This document shows, in pieces, positions 11,561-24,560 of a DNA stretch of 64,000 bases (positions are counted from its first letter, which is position 1; every line of letters starts with the position of its first letter). Both the position numbers and the translations under genes were made by a program. The notes under the pieces were generated by a model. That model was not told where the DNA came from. It searched no databases and was given only the letters and a program-made list of their open reading frames with translations. The stretch spans positions 5,084,001-5,148,000 of the forward strand of contig NC_044585.1 in NCBI RefSeq assembly GCF_901933205.1, in the 5' to 3' direction. The DNA is from Camarhynchus parvulus. Its lineage: Eukaryota; Chordata; Aves; Passeriformes; Thraupidae.

Positions 11561-14500
11561 GTTTTCTATTTGTTGGCTATGACTCAAGTATCCAAAACAA
11601 AAAGAAAAAGCAACCCTGTACTTTCTTTGGAACAATGATTTAAGAGTGACACAGACTTCACAGAGGCTGTTCCACAGTCCCTGTTCTCAGCTCTAGGTCT
11701 GGAAGGGTGGTGCCTCCCATAACCAGGGAGTGAGGACTACACAATGGACACACTGTCAGTGTGTTGGAACAGCCTTCCCAGGCTTCCAAGGCCTCTGGTG
11801 TAATCAGTGAATGTTCCCTTCTCAGCAGCTCTGAGAGGCACTCATGGCTATCTGCTTAGTTCTCTTTCTGGCCCTTAATGACTGTATGTACCTAATGACT
11901 GTATCTGCCACATCTACCTAGGTTCCTCTTTCCAAACAAATCCCCTGATTTTGCTTTGGCACTACCTCCTCCCCATCTTACTTTCCATAGCCTCCTTCTC
12001 TGAACTCTTACCTCTTCTCAATATCAGTCTGATCACAAGCCCCCCTTCCATTTCATTCCTACCTGTAAAGACCTCCAGCAGCACCTGCTCACACTGTCAC
12101 AATCCCAAGAGGTGATTGATGCTGCTCAAGTGGAAAATGGAAGAGAGAGTATATGTTATCCAAGCAAAATGCATCAGAAATTTAACAGGTTTTGTCTAAG
12201 CCCACACTGGTGTTTAATTTCTTATTTCCCTCTGATTTCCTGCACCCGCAATTTGACAGTTTTGCTACTGGTCTTTATTGTTCAGTGGCACCACAAAAGT
12301 TTGAGCGCACCATACAGTGAGCACTGCGCAAACACCTACAACACACTGGGACCAGTGGGTGCTGTTACAATTGTTACATGTAAAGACAAGTCAGGATATA
12401 ATAGATTTGAGCAAGAGTAGGGAAATAAAAAGTGGATTATTACAAAGTAATTTTTTTGTTCCACCTCTAGTCAAGAATTAATGGTTTGGTCAGAGAAAAT
12501 GCTTCAGTCTCTGCAAGCGTTCAAGTGCAATGGACTAAATCCTTCCAGACAAAAAAAAAAGTAAATCGCCTTTTCGGATTAACAGCTCCCAGCATGCCAA
12601 CCCCAGCAGTCCATGCAGTCATGCAGTTGGTGTGGAGGAGGACTGTCTGTAAAGGAATTAAAACACTTCCAGCACTGTTGACACCATGAACCAAAGGCTG
12701 GGGGTGGGGTGTGGAGGAAGTGTTAGAAGTCAGAGTCTGCTGGACAAAGTGTGAACAAGCCAATTAAACCCCAACACTTCTGGACAAAGAGGTCTCTTAG
12801 GAAGAAGGAGATTAGCACCTCCTATTCATCAAGAGCAGCAGCTTTCTATGGGCTGTAGAACTGCCTGGCCGATCTCAAGGAGCCACCAGGGGACCAAGAG
12901 CCCTGCTGTCATCTGGGGTGGGTGTGCTCACCCTCTCCCAGCAGGACGGGGCCCTCTCATGTACGTTGCCTTTTGCTTGAGAGTGTATAAAGAAACACGG
13001 CTATTGAAATCACTGCCACAATGTCACTGTGGCTTTGTCAGGTACCCCCAGGCTTGTATTAACAATGCCTGGTACCTTCACCAACAGTGCAGCCACCTTC
13101 ATCCGCCTTTCTACAAGCCTAGGATCAATACAATAAAACAGACAGCCACAAGCACCTCCAGTATTCAAACCAAGATGGACCTGGGCATCGGTCCTGGCCC
13201 ATTGTGGATCCAGAGACAGTTTGAAGCTTGGCCAAAAATCACTATGATTTGTGCATTAAGACTGTGCTGGATCTAAAACTCCAGAAAGACCCTGGGGACC
13301 TGCAAGCTGGGCATTTAAAGGTTCCAGTTTAAAAACAAAATCATGGGTCATGGCACTGGGTGTAGTATTCCTGGACAACAAAAACTTGCAAACTAAACCA
13401 TGTAAAATTCCTCCGTTGGGACATTGTAAATGAGGCACCCAAAGTACTGGGAACTGCTGAGCTCTTGTACATGCTTCACTTCCAGTTACACTTTATTCCA
13501 AGAGGACAATTCCCAGTATTATACGCCTGACAGCACCCTGCTGTTCGCCACTACAGTCTTTTATAAGTTGGCACTTTCCATTTGTTTACATAATGGCACT
13601 TGCAAATGTAGCCCCAGGTTTGAGGAGGTTCAGTAAAACCAGAGCTCTAAGAGGAACAATTCCAGGTTTACCCAACCAAAGAAAGCCAACAGAACATGAA
13701 GACATGATGGTGTTATAACAAAAGAAAATACATACTTTTTGTAACTAGAGAGCAAGGTGAAAAACGTGGCCTTTTGAGACTTCCTACTCCTCCCTTCTTT
13801 GCCTTTTGATTTCACAGCGGCCTTGAGCTGCCTAATGCCACCAATATGGAAACATTTTTAAGGACCTTTTCCTTTCATTCATTATTTGCCACTGAGTGTG
13901 CATATGCCCTAAACAGTCATTACCCAGATGAGATTGTGTAAATGAGAATCCAAAATTCACACATAGGTAAACTGATGCACTTTAAAAACAAGTGGACTTT
14001 CATTTGGCTCAGCTCAATGACCAGAAACCGTAAATTATCTCCAAGTGCTTCAGATCAGATGCTATATACTTCTTGTTGTGACAGGAGATGTGAGTTCAAT
14101 TTTTGATTTAGGTCTCAAGGGAATTTTCTACACCTTGAATTAAAAGGGCATGTACCATTTGACTGTCTCCTTGAACCCCTCCACACCTCATTCCCCTGCT
14201 CTTGACATAATGCCAGAGAAAGCACAAGGATGGAGAGCTAGGTTATTAATTTGAGTAGTCAGGAGGAAGCAAGAAGCCCAAGCTAATGAGAGCTGAGTGA
14301 ATGCTCGACATTCTCTCTGGCTCTCCAACCCATGAACTCATTTTGCCTGTGCTCATGGTTCCTTTGGGGTTCACTTTCCATGAGCATTCCAGCCGACCAG
14401 TTTCTTGGCAGGAAAAATCTCAGAAGCAGCCAAGTTCTAAAGAAACATTTAGAGAATACTTGTGGAAAAGGAATTTTCAGGTTGTCAAACTCCACTTTCA

Positions 14501-16179
14501 TCCCAACAAACAGGTCCTTGGTGCTTCTGTATGTGTTCATCTGATCAGGGTGCTGAGAAGATCCCAAATGATCAACTGGCCCAACAAAGCTTAGACCAAT
14601 TAGTTCACCTCTGAACATTGAGAATTCACACCTAGATGCTCATAAACTGCCAACATTTTCCAGCCAATAGTTAAAAATACCACATTCTGGAAGACCAGAA
14701 GCTATGTACAAAGACGAGACCTTTTTATTAGAAAAATCTCATCATTAACCAGAGCTCCATTCACAAACACAAAATCCTTTCCCTTCCTTCCTGACTGTGA
14801 TGTTATCTACCTGGAATGACACATTGCTCAGTGGTAACCTAGACCTAAAATACTGACATTTTTGGTCTGTAATGTAGGCTCAGACCTACTTTTCACTTTT
14901 AATCTGCTATGCCATCTCTAAATTCTATGTATTTGGTGACAAAGAACAGAAGATCTTTTCTCTAGAACCACAGAGACTTTCTGAAGTAGTTGATGATATT
15001 GAAGGAACTTAGAGTAAGAGCAATCCTGCTTCCCAATAAAGCTGTTATTTGGTTCACTATGAGAAGTACCTCAACCACAGACAACTTCAGTGACTTTATG
15101 CAATGAAGCAAATACATTTTTCACAGCCAAGCTGAGAAGTTCTTTCAACACCTATTTGGAAGTTCTCTGAAGTTAAAAAATATTCTTCCATTAAATCCAC
15201 AGACAGTGGATTAGTTGAAAGCAAAGAAAGGGAGGAAGGACACCTTCCTCCTTCAGTATGTACACAACTCCCATGAAGTCACTCCTTGTCTTTCAGTTGA
15301 ACCAATGGCCTCAGATCAGAGATCATTAAGGAAAAATGGGTCAGTTTGGTTCAGTATTTTGATTTAAAACCTTCAAAGTCTTTCTCTTTAGGGCGTGTGT
15401 TCACTGGTCAAATAGTATTTAGGTCCTTTCCCTTCTCTTCCCACATTTAATCACAATATTACTAATGAAAACAAAAAAAGAAACTCTAGCTGGGCCTTAC
15501 ATGATTTAGGTACCAAGTAAACAGTACTTAACAGTTCTAATTGAAGGTCAGTAAATCCCCAAGAGATTAAATGAATCCTGCAGTGAGATGTGTAAATCTC
15601 ACTGCCTTTTACGGCGTCCCAGCCAAGACCCTGTGCTGGGTTGTGCAAGACTTAATAAATGTGGTATGCACTTAATCAAAACCATTTTGCCACCAAAGGG
15701 GCAGCGGGTGTAAATCACAATTACTCTTGGCACTAAACCACTGGCACAAAGAGGCCCAGCAATGCCAAACATCACTGGGCTGACTCCCCGCACCTTCTCA
15801 GCTGTCTGGCACTGCGCGCGCGTCTGAGCGTCCGCTTGCTGCTCAGCAGGGGAAATCCAGATGGGGAAAATAAAACACAGCAAAGGATACTGAATGCATA
15901 AGGGTTGCGCTTCTCTCAAGCTCACTCTCAACTTGCCCTCTGCCAGCTCTCACCCCAATTTAGTAACTATTAATAAGCTAAAGCATAGGGCTTTGGCAAC
16001 AGCCTGGCTCTTTGCAGCTAAACCTTGTAGATTTAATAATCCCATCATAGTTTATGTTCCAAATTGCATTTTAAGGTTTAATAACTGGTGTACCAAGAGA
16101 CTCTGGAAAGTTTTTAAGAAGTTAGTTTCTTTTAGCCAGTCAGGAATTTGGAATGGGCAAAGAAAGAGTGAACCAGCGA
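11561..16179. other. Unique non-coding DNA
   Basis: No gene recognised. Visible details are a 12-base direct repeat (TAATGACTGTAT at 11876 and 11893, 17 bases apart) and a small CpG cluster at about 15811-15835 with an alternating GCGCGCGC core in otherwise CpG-poor DNA. Open frames of up to 142 codons (12848-13276) show no domain signature, and competing frames overlap them on the other strand. Confidence 0.5.
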
Positions 16180-16230
16180 TGCTGATGATCTTAAAAGTTT
16201 TTTCCAATCTAAACAATTCCATGATTCTAT
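16180..16230 (+). mobile_element. CR1 retrotransposon 3' terminal fragment
   Basis: This short stretch reads as the last about 50 bases of an avian CR1 element in sense orientation: GATGATCTTAAAAG, then a TTTTTTCCAATCTAAAC segment, then the characteristic terminal ATTCCATGATTCTAT repeat. CR1 is a non-LTR retrotransposon that inserts as severely 5'-truncated copies, so such a small tail is normal. It is too short and diverged to assign a subfamily. Confidence 0.7.
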
Positions 16231-16989
16231 TGCTCATGATGGTCATCACCCAGGAACTTTTACCCATTCCTAGATGAGCTACCAAAGTAGGATTATGGGA
16301 CAAGGACACTGAATTCCTTAAGAGAGTAATAATGTATTTAAAAATAGGTGAAGACAAAAAATGAATGCCCAGCTCCAGCACATTATTTCAAAACAGATAC
16401 AAAACAGAAGATCCCAGATAATAAGAGTTACTAGAAAAGAGAAAGTCATGATGATGCCAAGCAGCAGGGAACAAGCAAGAGAACCTGAAAGTCAGAGACT
16501 GAACAGTTGGAAGAGATGGAAACCTCTTCGTATTCAAACAACAAAATTGAAAAGATAGAAAAGATCTAGTAATTTTATTATGAAAATATTTGGGGTTCAT
16601 AAAGCACATTCAACTCCTAATTCAGCTGTAATCTCAAAATCTTTCAGTATTTTCATTTCCCAAGGGGCTGATCCTTGTATCTCTTCCAGTAACAGATAAT
16701 TTGCATGGCACGGAAGGTGAAATACAAGTTGCTTAGCTTGCTGTTTCAATTTTAAGCATTAATTCTGAGCACTGTCAAACTGGAGTTTTGGATGCATCTA
16801 ATGAGTTGTTTTCAAAAGTAATTCAGTGGTTCTCCCCACTGACAGACAATTGTAAAACAGTAGCTGATTTACATCGGTAGCTCACTGTAAGTCAGTAATA
16901 AAGGGATTCTCCAGCACCACAGCTGGTGGACTGGGACAATGGCCTTCTTTGCCATCAGCAGCAAGTAGCTAAAAGCACTCAAATTGTCC
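16231..16989. other. Unique non-coding DNA
   Basis: AT-leaning sequence between the CR1 tail and the pyrimidine-rich tract. Nothing recognisable; only short overlapping frames. Confidence 0.5.
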
Positions 16990-17293
16990 TCATCTCCCTG
17001 CTTTCATGGTTTTCCTTGCCACTTGTCTCGTTCTGCCACCTCCTCTTTCTTTCACCTCGCAAAGCCACATGTTCATTCCTTTATTTCCTTCCTGTTCCCC
17101 CTCTCTTTATTATTCCCTCTTCTAAGATATTTTCATATTTTGTTCCTCATATCTTGTCCCATGCTGCTCTTATTTCCCATTCTTCCACATTGCAGTTTTC
17201 CTTTCTTCCGCCTCTATCTTTACTTCTCTCCCCCCTTTCCCCTCTATCTTACTTTTCCCTTTTATCTTCTTTTCCTCTTGTCTCCTCCCCCAG
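16990..17293 (+). repeat. Long polypyrimidine tract ending in a 3' splice-site-like CAG
   Basis: About 300 bases strongly biased to C and T on the + strand, with runs such as TTCTCTCCCCCCTTTCCCC. It ends in TCTCCTCCCCCAG at 17281-17293, an excellent acceptor sequence. The two open + strand frames across it, about 120-135 codons each, are Ser/Phe/Leu/Pro-rich only because T and C rarely form stop codons. The purine-rich opposite strand could form triplex structures. It may be an intronic tract before an exon, a promoter-type pyrimidine tract, or an expanded low-complexity repeat. Confidence 0.7.
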
Positions 17294-17521
17294 TGTGCCT
17301 GGAGCTGGAGCAGAGAGTCGGCTGGAGCCTTAATTGCTGCGCCTCTGCCTGACATCCATCGGAGATGACATCTCCTGAGCACAGAGCCGCAGCCGTCCTT
17401 TTGCATATTCCCTCTGTCTGAGCACATCAGGAGAGATGTCACAAGCAGGAAGCTGGAAGCTTTTGCAGAAGCAGGGAGCCACGGAGATCACTGAAGCCAG
17501 CATGAAACATCGGAGAGGTCG
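17294..17521 (+). other. Exon-like or conserved non-coding block
   Basis: This 228-base block begins right after the strong acceptor and ends at GTAAAC (17522), a usable donor. All three + strand frames meet stops early (TAA at 17331, TGA codons by about 17370), so as an exon it would be untranslated or part of a non-coding RNA. A late ATG at 17502 would give MKHRRGR up to the donor. It contains an internal hairpin, GGAGAT-GAC-ATCTCC (17361-17375), and an inverted partner of TGACATCTCCTGA (17366-17378) at 17427-17441, and its texture differs from the flanks. Alternatives are an enhancer or a 5' untranslated exon. Confidence 0.3.
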
Positions 17522-20500
17522 GTAAACCTCGCTTCCACAACGGGTTCTTCCAACGCTTTCTGCACTGTTGGTCTCAGGCTCAGAGCATTTACAGGAACTG
17601 ACATATCCAAAGTTGCACAGCAACATTACACCAGGGTTTTTAAACAAAACAAATGTTTGTGTTCAACTCCATTACAGCTTCACGGCTCCCTGTGGGGAGG
17701 GTGACTTTCCAGTAATTGAGCAAAGATGGTGTTTCATAGCATAAGGGACACAAAGTACTTGCACCATTTTAGACGTGGTCTTTGACTGAAAGAAAGAGCT
17801 GCTCACAACATAGGGAAAGAAACAGCACAGACAGCTGTGTCCATGCACTCAATCCCAAGACCTGACACTGGAACTTCCATACATTCCTTCCCCAGAAGAT
17901 GCAGGCATGTGTACTTCAGCTCCTGTTTCCACATGGCCTTTCCCCAATTATTTAACTAAAATAGCGATTACAGTATCAGCCCCTTCCCTATCAACTCTAG
18001 ATTCCCCTCTAGTCTCTCAGCTATTTAGCTGAATTAGCTATTCAACTCCTTAACCCCACTTGAATTTTGCAAATACACTTCTCCCCAGATCTGCAGATGA
18101 AATCCGTGAACTACAGAAATGCCAACATGTCGGTTTGGTTCACATCAGCAAAGAGAGGGAACTTCCAGCAGTGGCTGGAAGGACTGAAACTCACCCTGTA
18201 GTTCATGCAAAATGGCTTGAACTTTGATCGTAGGAAAATTTGGTTTAGCACTCTAAATTGTGGAGGGGAGTACAAGAAATAAGGATACCCTGTTGTCCAA
18301 GTCCTGTGCAGTATTTCTTTAGTATCATCCTTGCCTCACACACATAATCAGGCACAGCAGTAATTGCTTTTGGCTTGCTAAAGTAGCACCTTAAAATGCT
18401 TGCAGAAAACCACATTTTCAGCAAACAAGCAAATACTCTGCAGCAATTACAGGTTCTATATTCTGTTTCATGGTTTTATCTTAATTCAAAAGGAAGATTC
18501 ATTTGAATCTTCCTTCAGTTTAAGGAGTTGCTCTCTTAGACGATCACTCATCCACCAAATGGGCGAGTTGAAAAGCAGCAAACTGTTGTTCAAATCTTCA
18601 ATCTTGCCTGCATGGCTCACTTCAGAACATGAGTTCAATGCCATAAAGGCCTGTCCTTTTCACATAAGTTCAGCATTCTTCATGTGTAATTTTAAAATAC
18701 ACCACCTCAAAACTCATACAGAAGAACATAATGTGAACTCACATACACATCAGCAACTGCAAGTGGTTCACATTATATGAGAATCAAGAGTGGAGTTTAG
18801 AGCAAGAAAATTGCTTTATTTGGTGCCTCTGAGGCATTTATTTTAAGATTTTAGCTGAAATGGATCACAATTGTCACACTTTCAAAAAACAAAACAGTAA
18901 GAAATGGATAGTTTCAGTGTCTTGCTAAAACTGTCAAGTGCCAAAACGCTTGTGTTTCAGTTAACCACCACACAGGAAGACTTTACTTAAGGATTTTCAA
19001 TGTGTTCCCATTTCAAACCTTTTATTCTTCGGTGTTTTCTGTGTTATTACACCGAGACAATGCAGTTAAGAACAGACCATGATGTGCAGGTGTAACACTG
19101 CTAAACATGTACAGATCAGGAAGGGCTCCCCAGAGCAAGTTAAGTGTCCTCAGCACCATATTCCATATGAAACCACTGAGACACCAAGAAGGGAAATCAA
19201 TGTGCTGTATGACCACAGGCAAGCTAAGAACTCATGTTTCCTGGCTGACAAGTCACTCTTAGTTCTCATCATGCAGGCACTGAAACTGCTCCGTCACACG
19301 GAGACTTGGGACTGGTGCTGCTGTTTTGAACACTAAGTTTTTAGTGTCTGCCCACCACTACAGTTCCCTTGATATTAAAAATTACCCAAATGCAGTTAAA
19401 ATACTTGCAAAGTACTTGAAGTGTATTTACCTTACCTAGCTACCAACCAGCTATTGAATACCTATTCATCTCTACTCTTCTGATCAGTTTCTGATGGATT
19501 TCACTAACCACAATAAAAATCTGCACCAGATTTATGCAGTTCCATTACTAACAGACTTAGATGCTGTAAATCCACAAAATAAAGAACAATGAACAATGAA
19601 ACTCACTACCTGGAACCCCAAAATCTCAGCCAAGCAGGAACCTATCAGACATAGTCAGTGAAGCTTTCTACTATGTGCAGGCTCCACAGAGCTCCTCAAG
19701 GCTCTCCAAGTCAAAGTACAATGTGTTGGTAACACATTCAGTGTGACTCCTACAGAGAGCTAAGTTCCACATCTACTTGGGGTAGAGATTATGTGAGTCA
19801 CTTGGCAGCTTCAATCACTGCCTGAGAACTGCCTGTGAGTGAACCAGAGGTGAAGCCACCTAAAGACTCTTCCACATTCTCTTCACACTAACCTGTTCTG
19901 GGAAATTACACCGACCAGTGCTAGATACCACCACAATATTCACTGCCTCTTACAGGGGAACTGCTGCTCTGAAAAATAGGTTCTCAGACAACGCAGGTTC
20001 AAATCACAGATTTACACTGTGCTAAAGAAAAATGCTATGACTGGTACATAACCCTTACTCTTTGGTCAATAAAAACTTGATCTTGCAAGATGCAGCCACT
20101 GTTCCAGGCTCCCTAAATCCTCCACTGATCTCAGTGGCTCCCAGAGTTCCAGATCCGTAGTGCAATTTAAAAATGGCACATGGATAAGAAATACAAACCT
20201 GCTTTCCCCATTTAAAACTGTTACATGGGACAAGGGGCTTTGATTTCAGCAAAAGTGTTTGTTGACAACCTATCAGACAGAGAAGGAGTTCTGTAACTTG
20301 CTTAAATCACTGGAATAAAAGCAGACAGGATAACTAGGAAAAGGGCTCCTGAATGAATTACTGTGAATTACCAGGTTGGCCCAGGAAAAGCAGTTCCAGG
20401 TTTTAGAGATAAGGCAGCTGTGTACAAATAAAATGGGGGGAAAATGTTAATAAAGAAAAGAAACCAGGGAATTATGGAGTTGCTATGCCAAATTCAAAGG

Positions 20501-23500
20501 ACAGCCATACTGGATGGGCACAAGTGAGCACAGAGAGTGGCTTCAAAGTAAAACTCAAAGTTGTGTATTTGCTGATGTGCTTGTGCATTACTACACAGAG
20601 ATCAGAGCACACCACCCCAACTCAGTATTTGCCCTCCCTTCTGTGATGCTGTGACACATTACCTGAGCACACACACAGCCTTGTCAGTGTATATGAACCC
20701 AAACAGACAGCTAAGGAAGCTCTGATTTGACTCACTGAGGGTAACAAAAGAGAGGACAGTAAACTGTTTGTCCTACTGGGAATAATTGGCAGGGGTTTTA
20801 TTCCACCCATCTAAAAAAGTCACTTGGTGCTGAAGGAAGGGCCAAGCAAGCACCAAAACATGGGTTTGCTGATCAGCTGAAGCTAAGTACAAGATCACAG
20901 ACAAAGAATGAGTTTTAACAATTTTCCCTTCTTTAAAACTTCTTCCCTTCAATCAGAAGACACGCAAATTTTCAACATGGATTGTTACATTAGAAATATT
21001 GCAATCACCTTTCATGGCTTTGCTTTATTAAGTTCTAAGATCAGAAGTCATAAGGAAATTTGATTTTTCCATCTTCTCTAAGATCTGTATTAAAATGAGT
21101 AATTAATTCCGTGTAAGTTCCCTCTAAAGCAGCCAAGGTAGGAAGCTTGTCTAGCTGCACACAGAATGTATCCCCTGTTATTTATCTGGAAGTTAGCACA
21201 GATCCTTCCTGTCACAATTTGTTGCTCCTAATCACAACACCACATTTTAAACACTGCATGCAATCATCTGTTTGAAATCTCAACCAAGCAAAACTGGTGC
21301 TGTATTTCTGACAGGGAAGAATCATCCTCATTTACCTCTATTGTTTTTAATCCTGGAGCCCCAAAAGGACAATTTAAATGTCAGTTATTGAATTGTTTCA
21401 CTGCTAATTATTATTCAAGTATTTTTACTGAAATTTGTGTCCCACAGCAGGAGTGCCCACTATTGTTCCACAGGCTGGTATGGAAATTCTATGCTAATTC
21501 CAAAAAGGAATGGCTCCACCCTATTCATTCATTCTTTCTTTCTTTGTCCTAGCTGTAGTCTGTATCAATCCTTCCATCTAAATCAATACAGATCTTCACA
21601 AACAGGAGAGCCAAGATAATGAGAAAGGCAGGATCTTTCCCTGGCACTGTTAGCCCAAGAGGCTCAACCCCTGGGACAGGAGTGTGTGCATACACACACA
21701 CCCCCCATACACTGTCTCAGCTGCAGAGCTCCCACAGCTCCAGATGAAGCTTCTCAACAGAAACTTCTGTTTTCATACTCAGGACGTAGATTTTTGTTTT
21801 GACAGCAGTAACCAAAAAAGGAAAGTGTGAAGACAGCTCAAGAGAAAGAATATTCAGTATCACAATCAGTAAGAAGGGACAGACTGTGTGGTGTATTTTG
21901 TACATTGCCCCATAAAATTCTCTAATTTCAGTAGAAGGGCTACAGAACTCCCCACCTTCTATTCCACAACAGGATTCCCTTTCCCATGGTTTCATCTGCA
22001 GGTCAGGAAGGACAGACATGAACATGAGGTATTGAAGAACTTGGCTGCCTGCAGCTTGTGCTGATGCAGGCCAGAACCTGTGTGGAAGGTGTCAGCACCA
22101 GTCCCTCAGCCTTTTTCTTCACCAGTATCAGTTTGCCTATGGAAACATCGGTGATAGCAATAAGTCAGAGACACTCCAAGCATCTTGAAATTTCCTTATT
22201 CTCTTAATCATGTGCAGAATCCAACTGCCTTTCCCTCTTACACCCATCCAAACCTTAAATACTTGCTTATCTAGTGCATGAGAAAAAAACCACTGATCTC
22301 TCTTGCTGGCCATATTTTCTATGGTTTAGGATTTGAGCAGTCAAGGATCCTCAACTTCAGCTGTGTGTGAGTATCTAACAGGATCCAGGTTGCTCCAACA
22401 ACCAGGCACACTGATTTGTGGAGACTCAATTAAAAACTGATCACCAGAGATGCTCATGAACATCCTCTTCTACAGGGAAAATGAGCTACAGAAATGACAC
22501 CCGATTTTTTCTGGGGGGGTGTATTTTTTGTTGTTGCTTCTTGGGTGTTAATTTTAAAATTGTAACCTATTCACAGACAAAAAGGGCAGCTTTGGTCCTG
22601 TGCAAATGTAGTATTACAGAACCACTATTTTGGAGCAAAAATATCCTCAGGTGGCATAAGGAAAGGAAGGGATTCTTGAAATAAGCCATTTCCACAGCAC
22701 TGACAATACACCTGAAAGGCTTTGAAGATCTTTGTATTCAGGAAAGGGCTGTAGGCAGATACACACAAAAAAACCTAAGAATTTCTCAGAAATACATTGA
22801 GGTGATTAGTTCAGTCAACTCAGTCAAACTGGACCACACAGGGTTGTTTGTCTGGGACTCAAGCTTCAAAATCCTTGCTTAGAGTAATGACAAAAGACAA
22901 TATGTTAGTTTAAGGAGGATCCTCACTCTCCCACTGCAGTGAAACTCTCCAATCAGCACTGACATCATAGCACAGGTAGCATTTGCATCCTGAAGGCAGG
23001 CAAAAGTTGTTTCACAAGCTCTAAAAAGGATGAAGAGAAAATTAAAGAATCATCCAGAAAGAGAAAACATATCTGAAAGCCATATTCAAGTTAGCCTAAT
23101 TTTACTTTGTATTTTACTGATACTTTACAGGGTGTTAGGGGGAATCCTGTGCAAACACTAAACAGTGTTTCTTCAACAAGAAAAGGTCCATTACAATGGA
23201 CTGCCTCATTTGCTGTACTAGATCCAACCTATACCCTGCCTTCAACAGGACCAAAGATCTAAGTGAAACAGAGAAAAGCAAAACCAATTAAGTAAAATTA
23301 CCAGGCTTAAAATTATTCAGAAATGCAAATGTTAAGGTAGTGCTAATCCATTCCTACAGTAAAGCTCCATCTTATAGTATGGAGACCTTCACTACTACTG
23401 CACAGAATGCTCTCAGCTCTGGAGGGACAGGGATGTACTAGCAGTTACAAGTGCCACTAAATACCCAGTCCTTGTGGAATTAAGACAGGTTGTGCCATTA

Positions 23501-24159
23501 TAAATTTTAGCACATGGTTAAACTCATGATTCTTCCCTTCAGCTTCTATGTTTTTATTACACTAGAAAACTTCAACCAATCATTGGCATGCACCACGCTT
23601 GTCTCAAGTTTCCATTCCTGTTCCCAAGCTCCTCATACATCTCTGAACAGAGGCAGATAAAGCTCTGCTAGAGCACAGGACCGCAACCCAGACACCAAGG
23701 CTGTCCTTGCCCCTTGGAACATGTTTCCCAAAGAAGCACAGCAACCTTGTCTCCCTTTGTGCCAGACAGGTATCTGCACCTGACTCAGACAGAAACCAAA
23801 AACATGGTTCAGAGCAGTGTGCTAGGATGAGCAAAGATGCATATCCATGAATTCATGGCTGATAGAAATTTGTGAGATAGCATTTTATGTATTCATTCAT
23901 GCATATCTACATGCAAACGATCCTTAGCTTATTCTCTGGAATAGATCTCTAAAATCACATTAATTTCCAGCAAAAGCAACACTTTATACACAAAAGATTC
24001 TTGCACTCCTATATCTTGAGTAGATAAAAGGAAATTTTCACTAAATTTATAATCTAATTGCAAAATACTGACTTGTTAAAAAATTCAGCTGATGTGAAAT
24101 AAGGGTTTATTAAGTCACCATCCATGGGGATCATATGAAATGTCAACCTCCCATCCATC
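17522..24159. other. Unique non-coding DNA
   Basis: No genes or known repeats recognised over 6.6 kb. It contains a 14-pair hairpin at 18728-18776 (listed separately) and a short CA/TG low-complexity stretch near 21685-21710. The longest + strand frame (18400-18780, 126 codons) has no recognisable motif. Confidence 0.55.
18728..18776. other. Hairpin-forming inverted repeat
   Basis: ATAATGTGAAC (18728-18738) is perfectly complementary to GTTCACATTAT (18766-18776), and CAC (18740-18742) pairs with GTG (18763-18765) after a single bulged base. That gives 14 pairs around a 20-base loop. It is one of the best local stems noticed, but shorter than a typical microRNA precursor. Function unknown. 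Confidence 0.45.
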
Positions 24160-24560
24160 CCTCTCTTCTTGCTCTCCCTGCCCCCCCTCCCTTTTCTTTC
24201 ACTCCCTTCTTAACCCCTCCCTGGCTCCTCTGAGCTCCCCCTGTTCCAGCCAGAGCAGCTAAAGACATTACTGACAGACACAAAAGGCGGCAGAAATCAA
24301 ATAAAAGGCAAATGCAGCAGCCGCAGGTCAGCCTTGTATAAATATTTATGCTGGAGGAAGGCTCAGTGCCTGAGTAATGACCTTGTGGCTGGTATTAATA
24401 GAGATAATGTGAGTCTGTAAAGACATGCTGCCAGAGTGAGGGAGAATTTGGAGGGTTATAAATCTCTGTGTCGGGCTGCAGTGCTGGCTGACCTTTACAC
24501 TGCTCTCTCTCCTGCCTTCTATCTTTCTTCTTCTTTCTTTCAATAAGAGAGAGATTGGTA
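24160..24560. promoter_or_regulatory. Enhancer/promoter-like block with nuclear-receptor half-sites
   Basis: A pyrimidine tract (24160-24250) leads into a structured block. It holds AGGTCA at 24325-24330 and TGACCT at 24378-24383 and 24489-24494, three nuclear-receptor half-sites within 170 bases. It also has TATAAATA at 24337-24344 and a second TATAAAT at 24457-24463. No frame is convincingly coding. The composition resembles deeply conserved vertebrate enhancers, but that is an impression; conservation was not measured. A TATA-type promoter for a non-coding RNA is an alternative. Confidence 0.3.

Noticed and set aside
11664..11775. 11-base perfect inverted repeat AGGCTGTTCCA/TGGAACAGCCT, 90 bases apart
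   Set aside because: Inverted repeats of this size and separation are expected a few times by chance in 64 kb; no target-site duplication or element body seen.
16926..17352. Two overlapping + strand frames of 120-135 codons
   Set aside because: Produced by the polypyrimidine tract; Ser/Phe/Leu/Pro composition with no domain.
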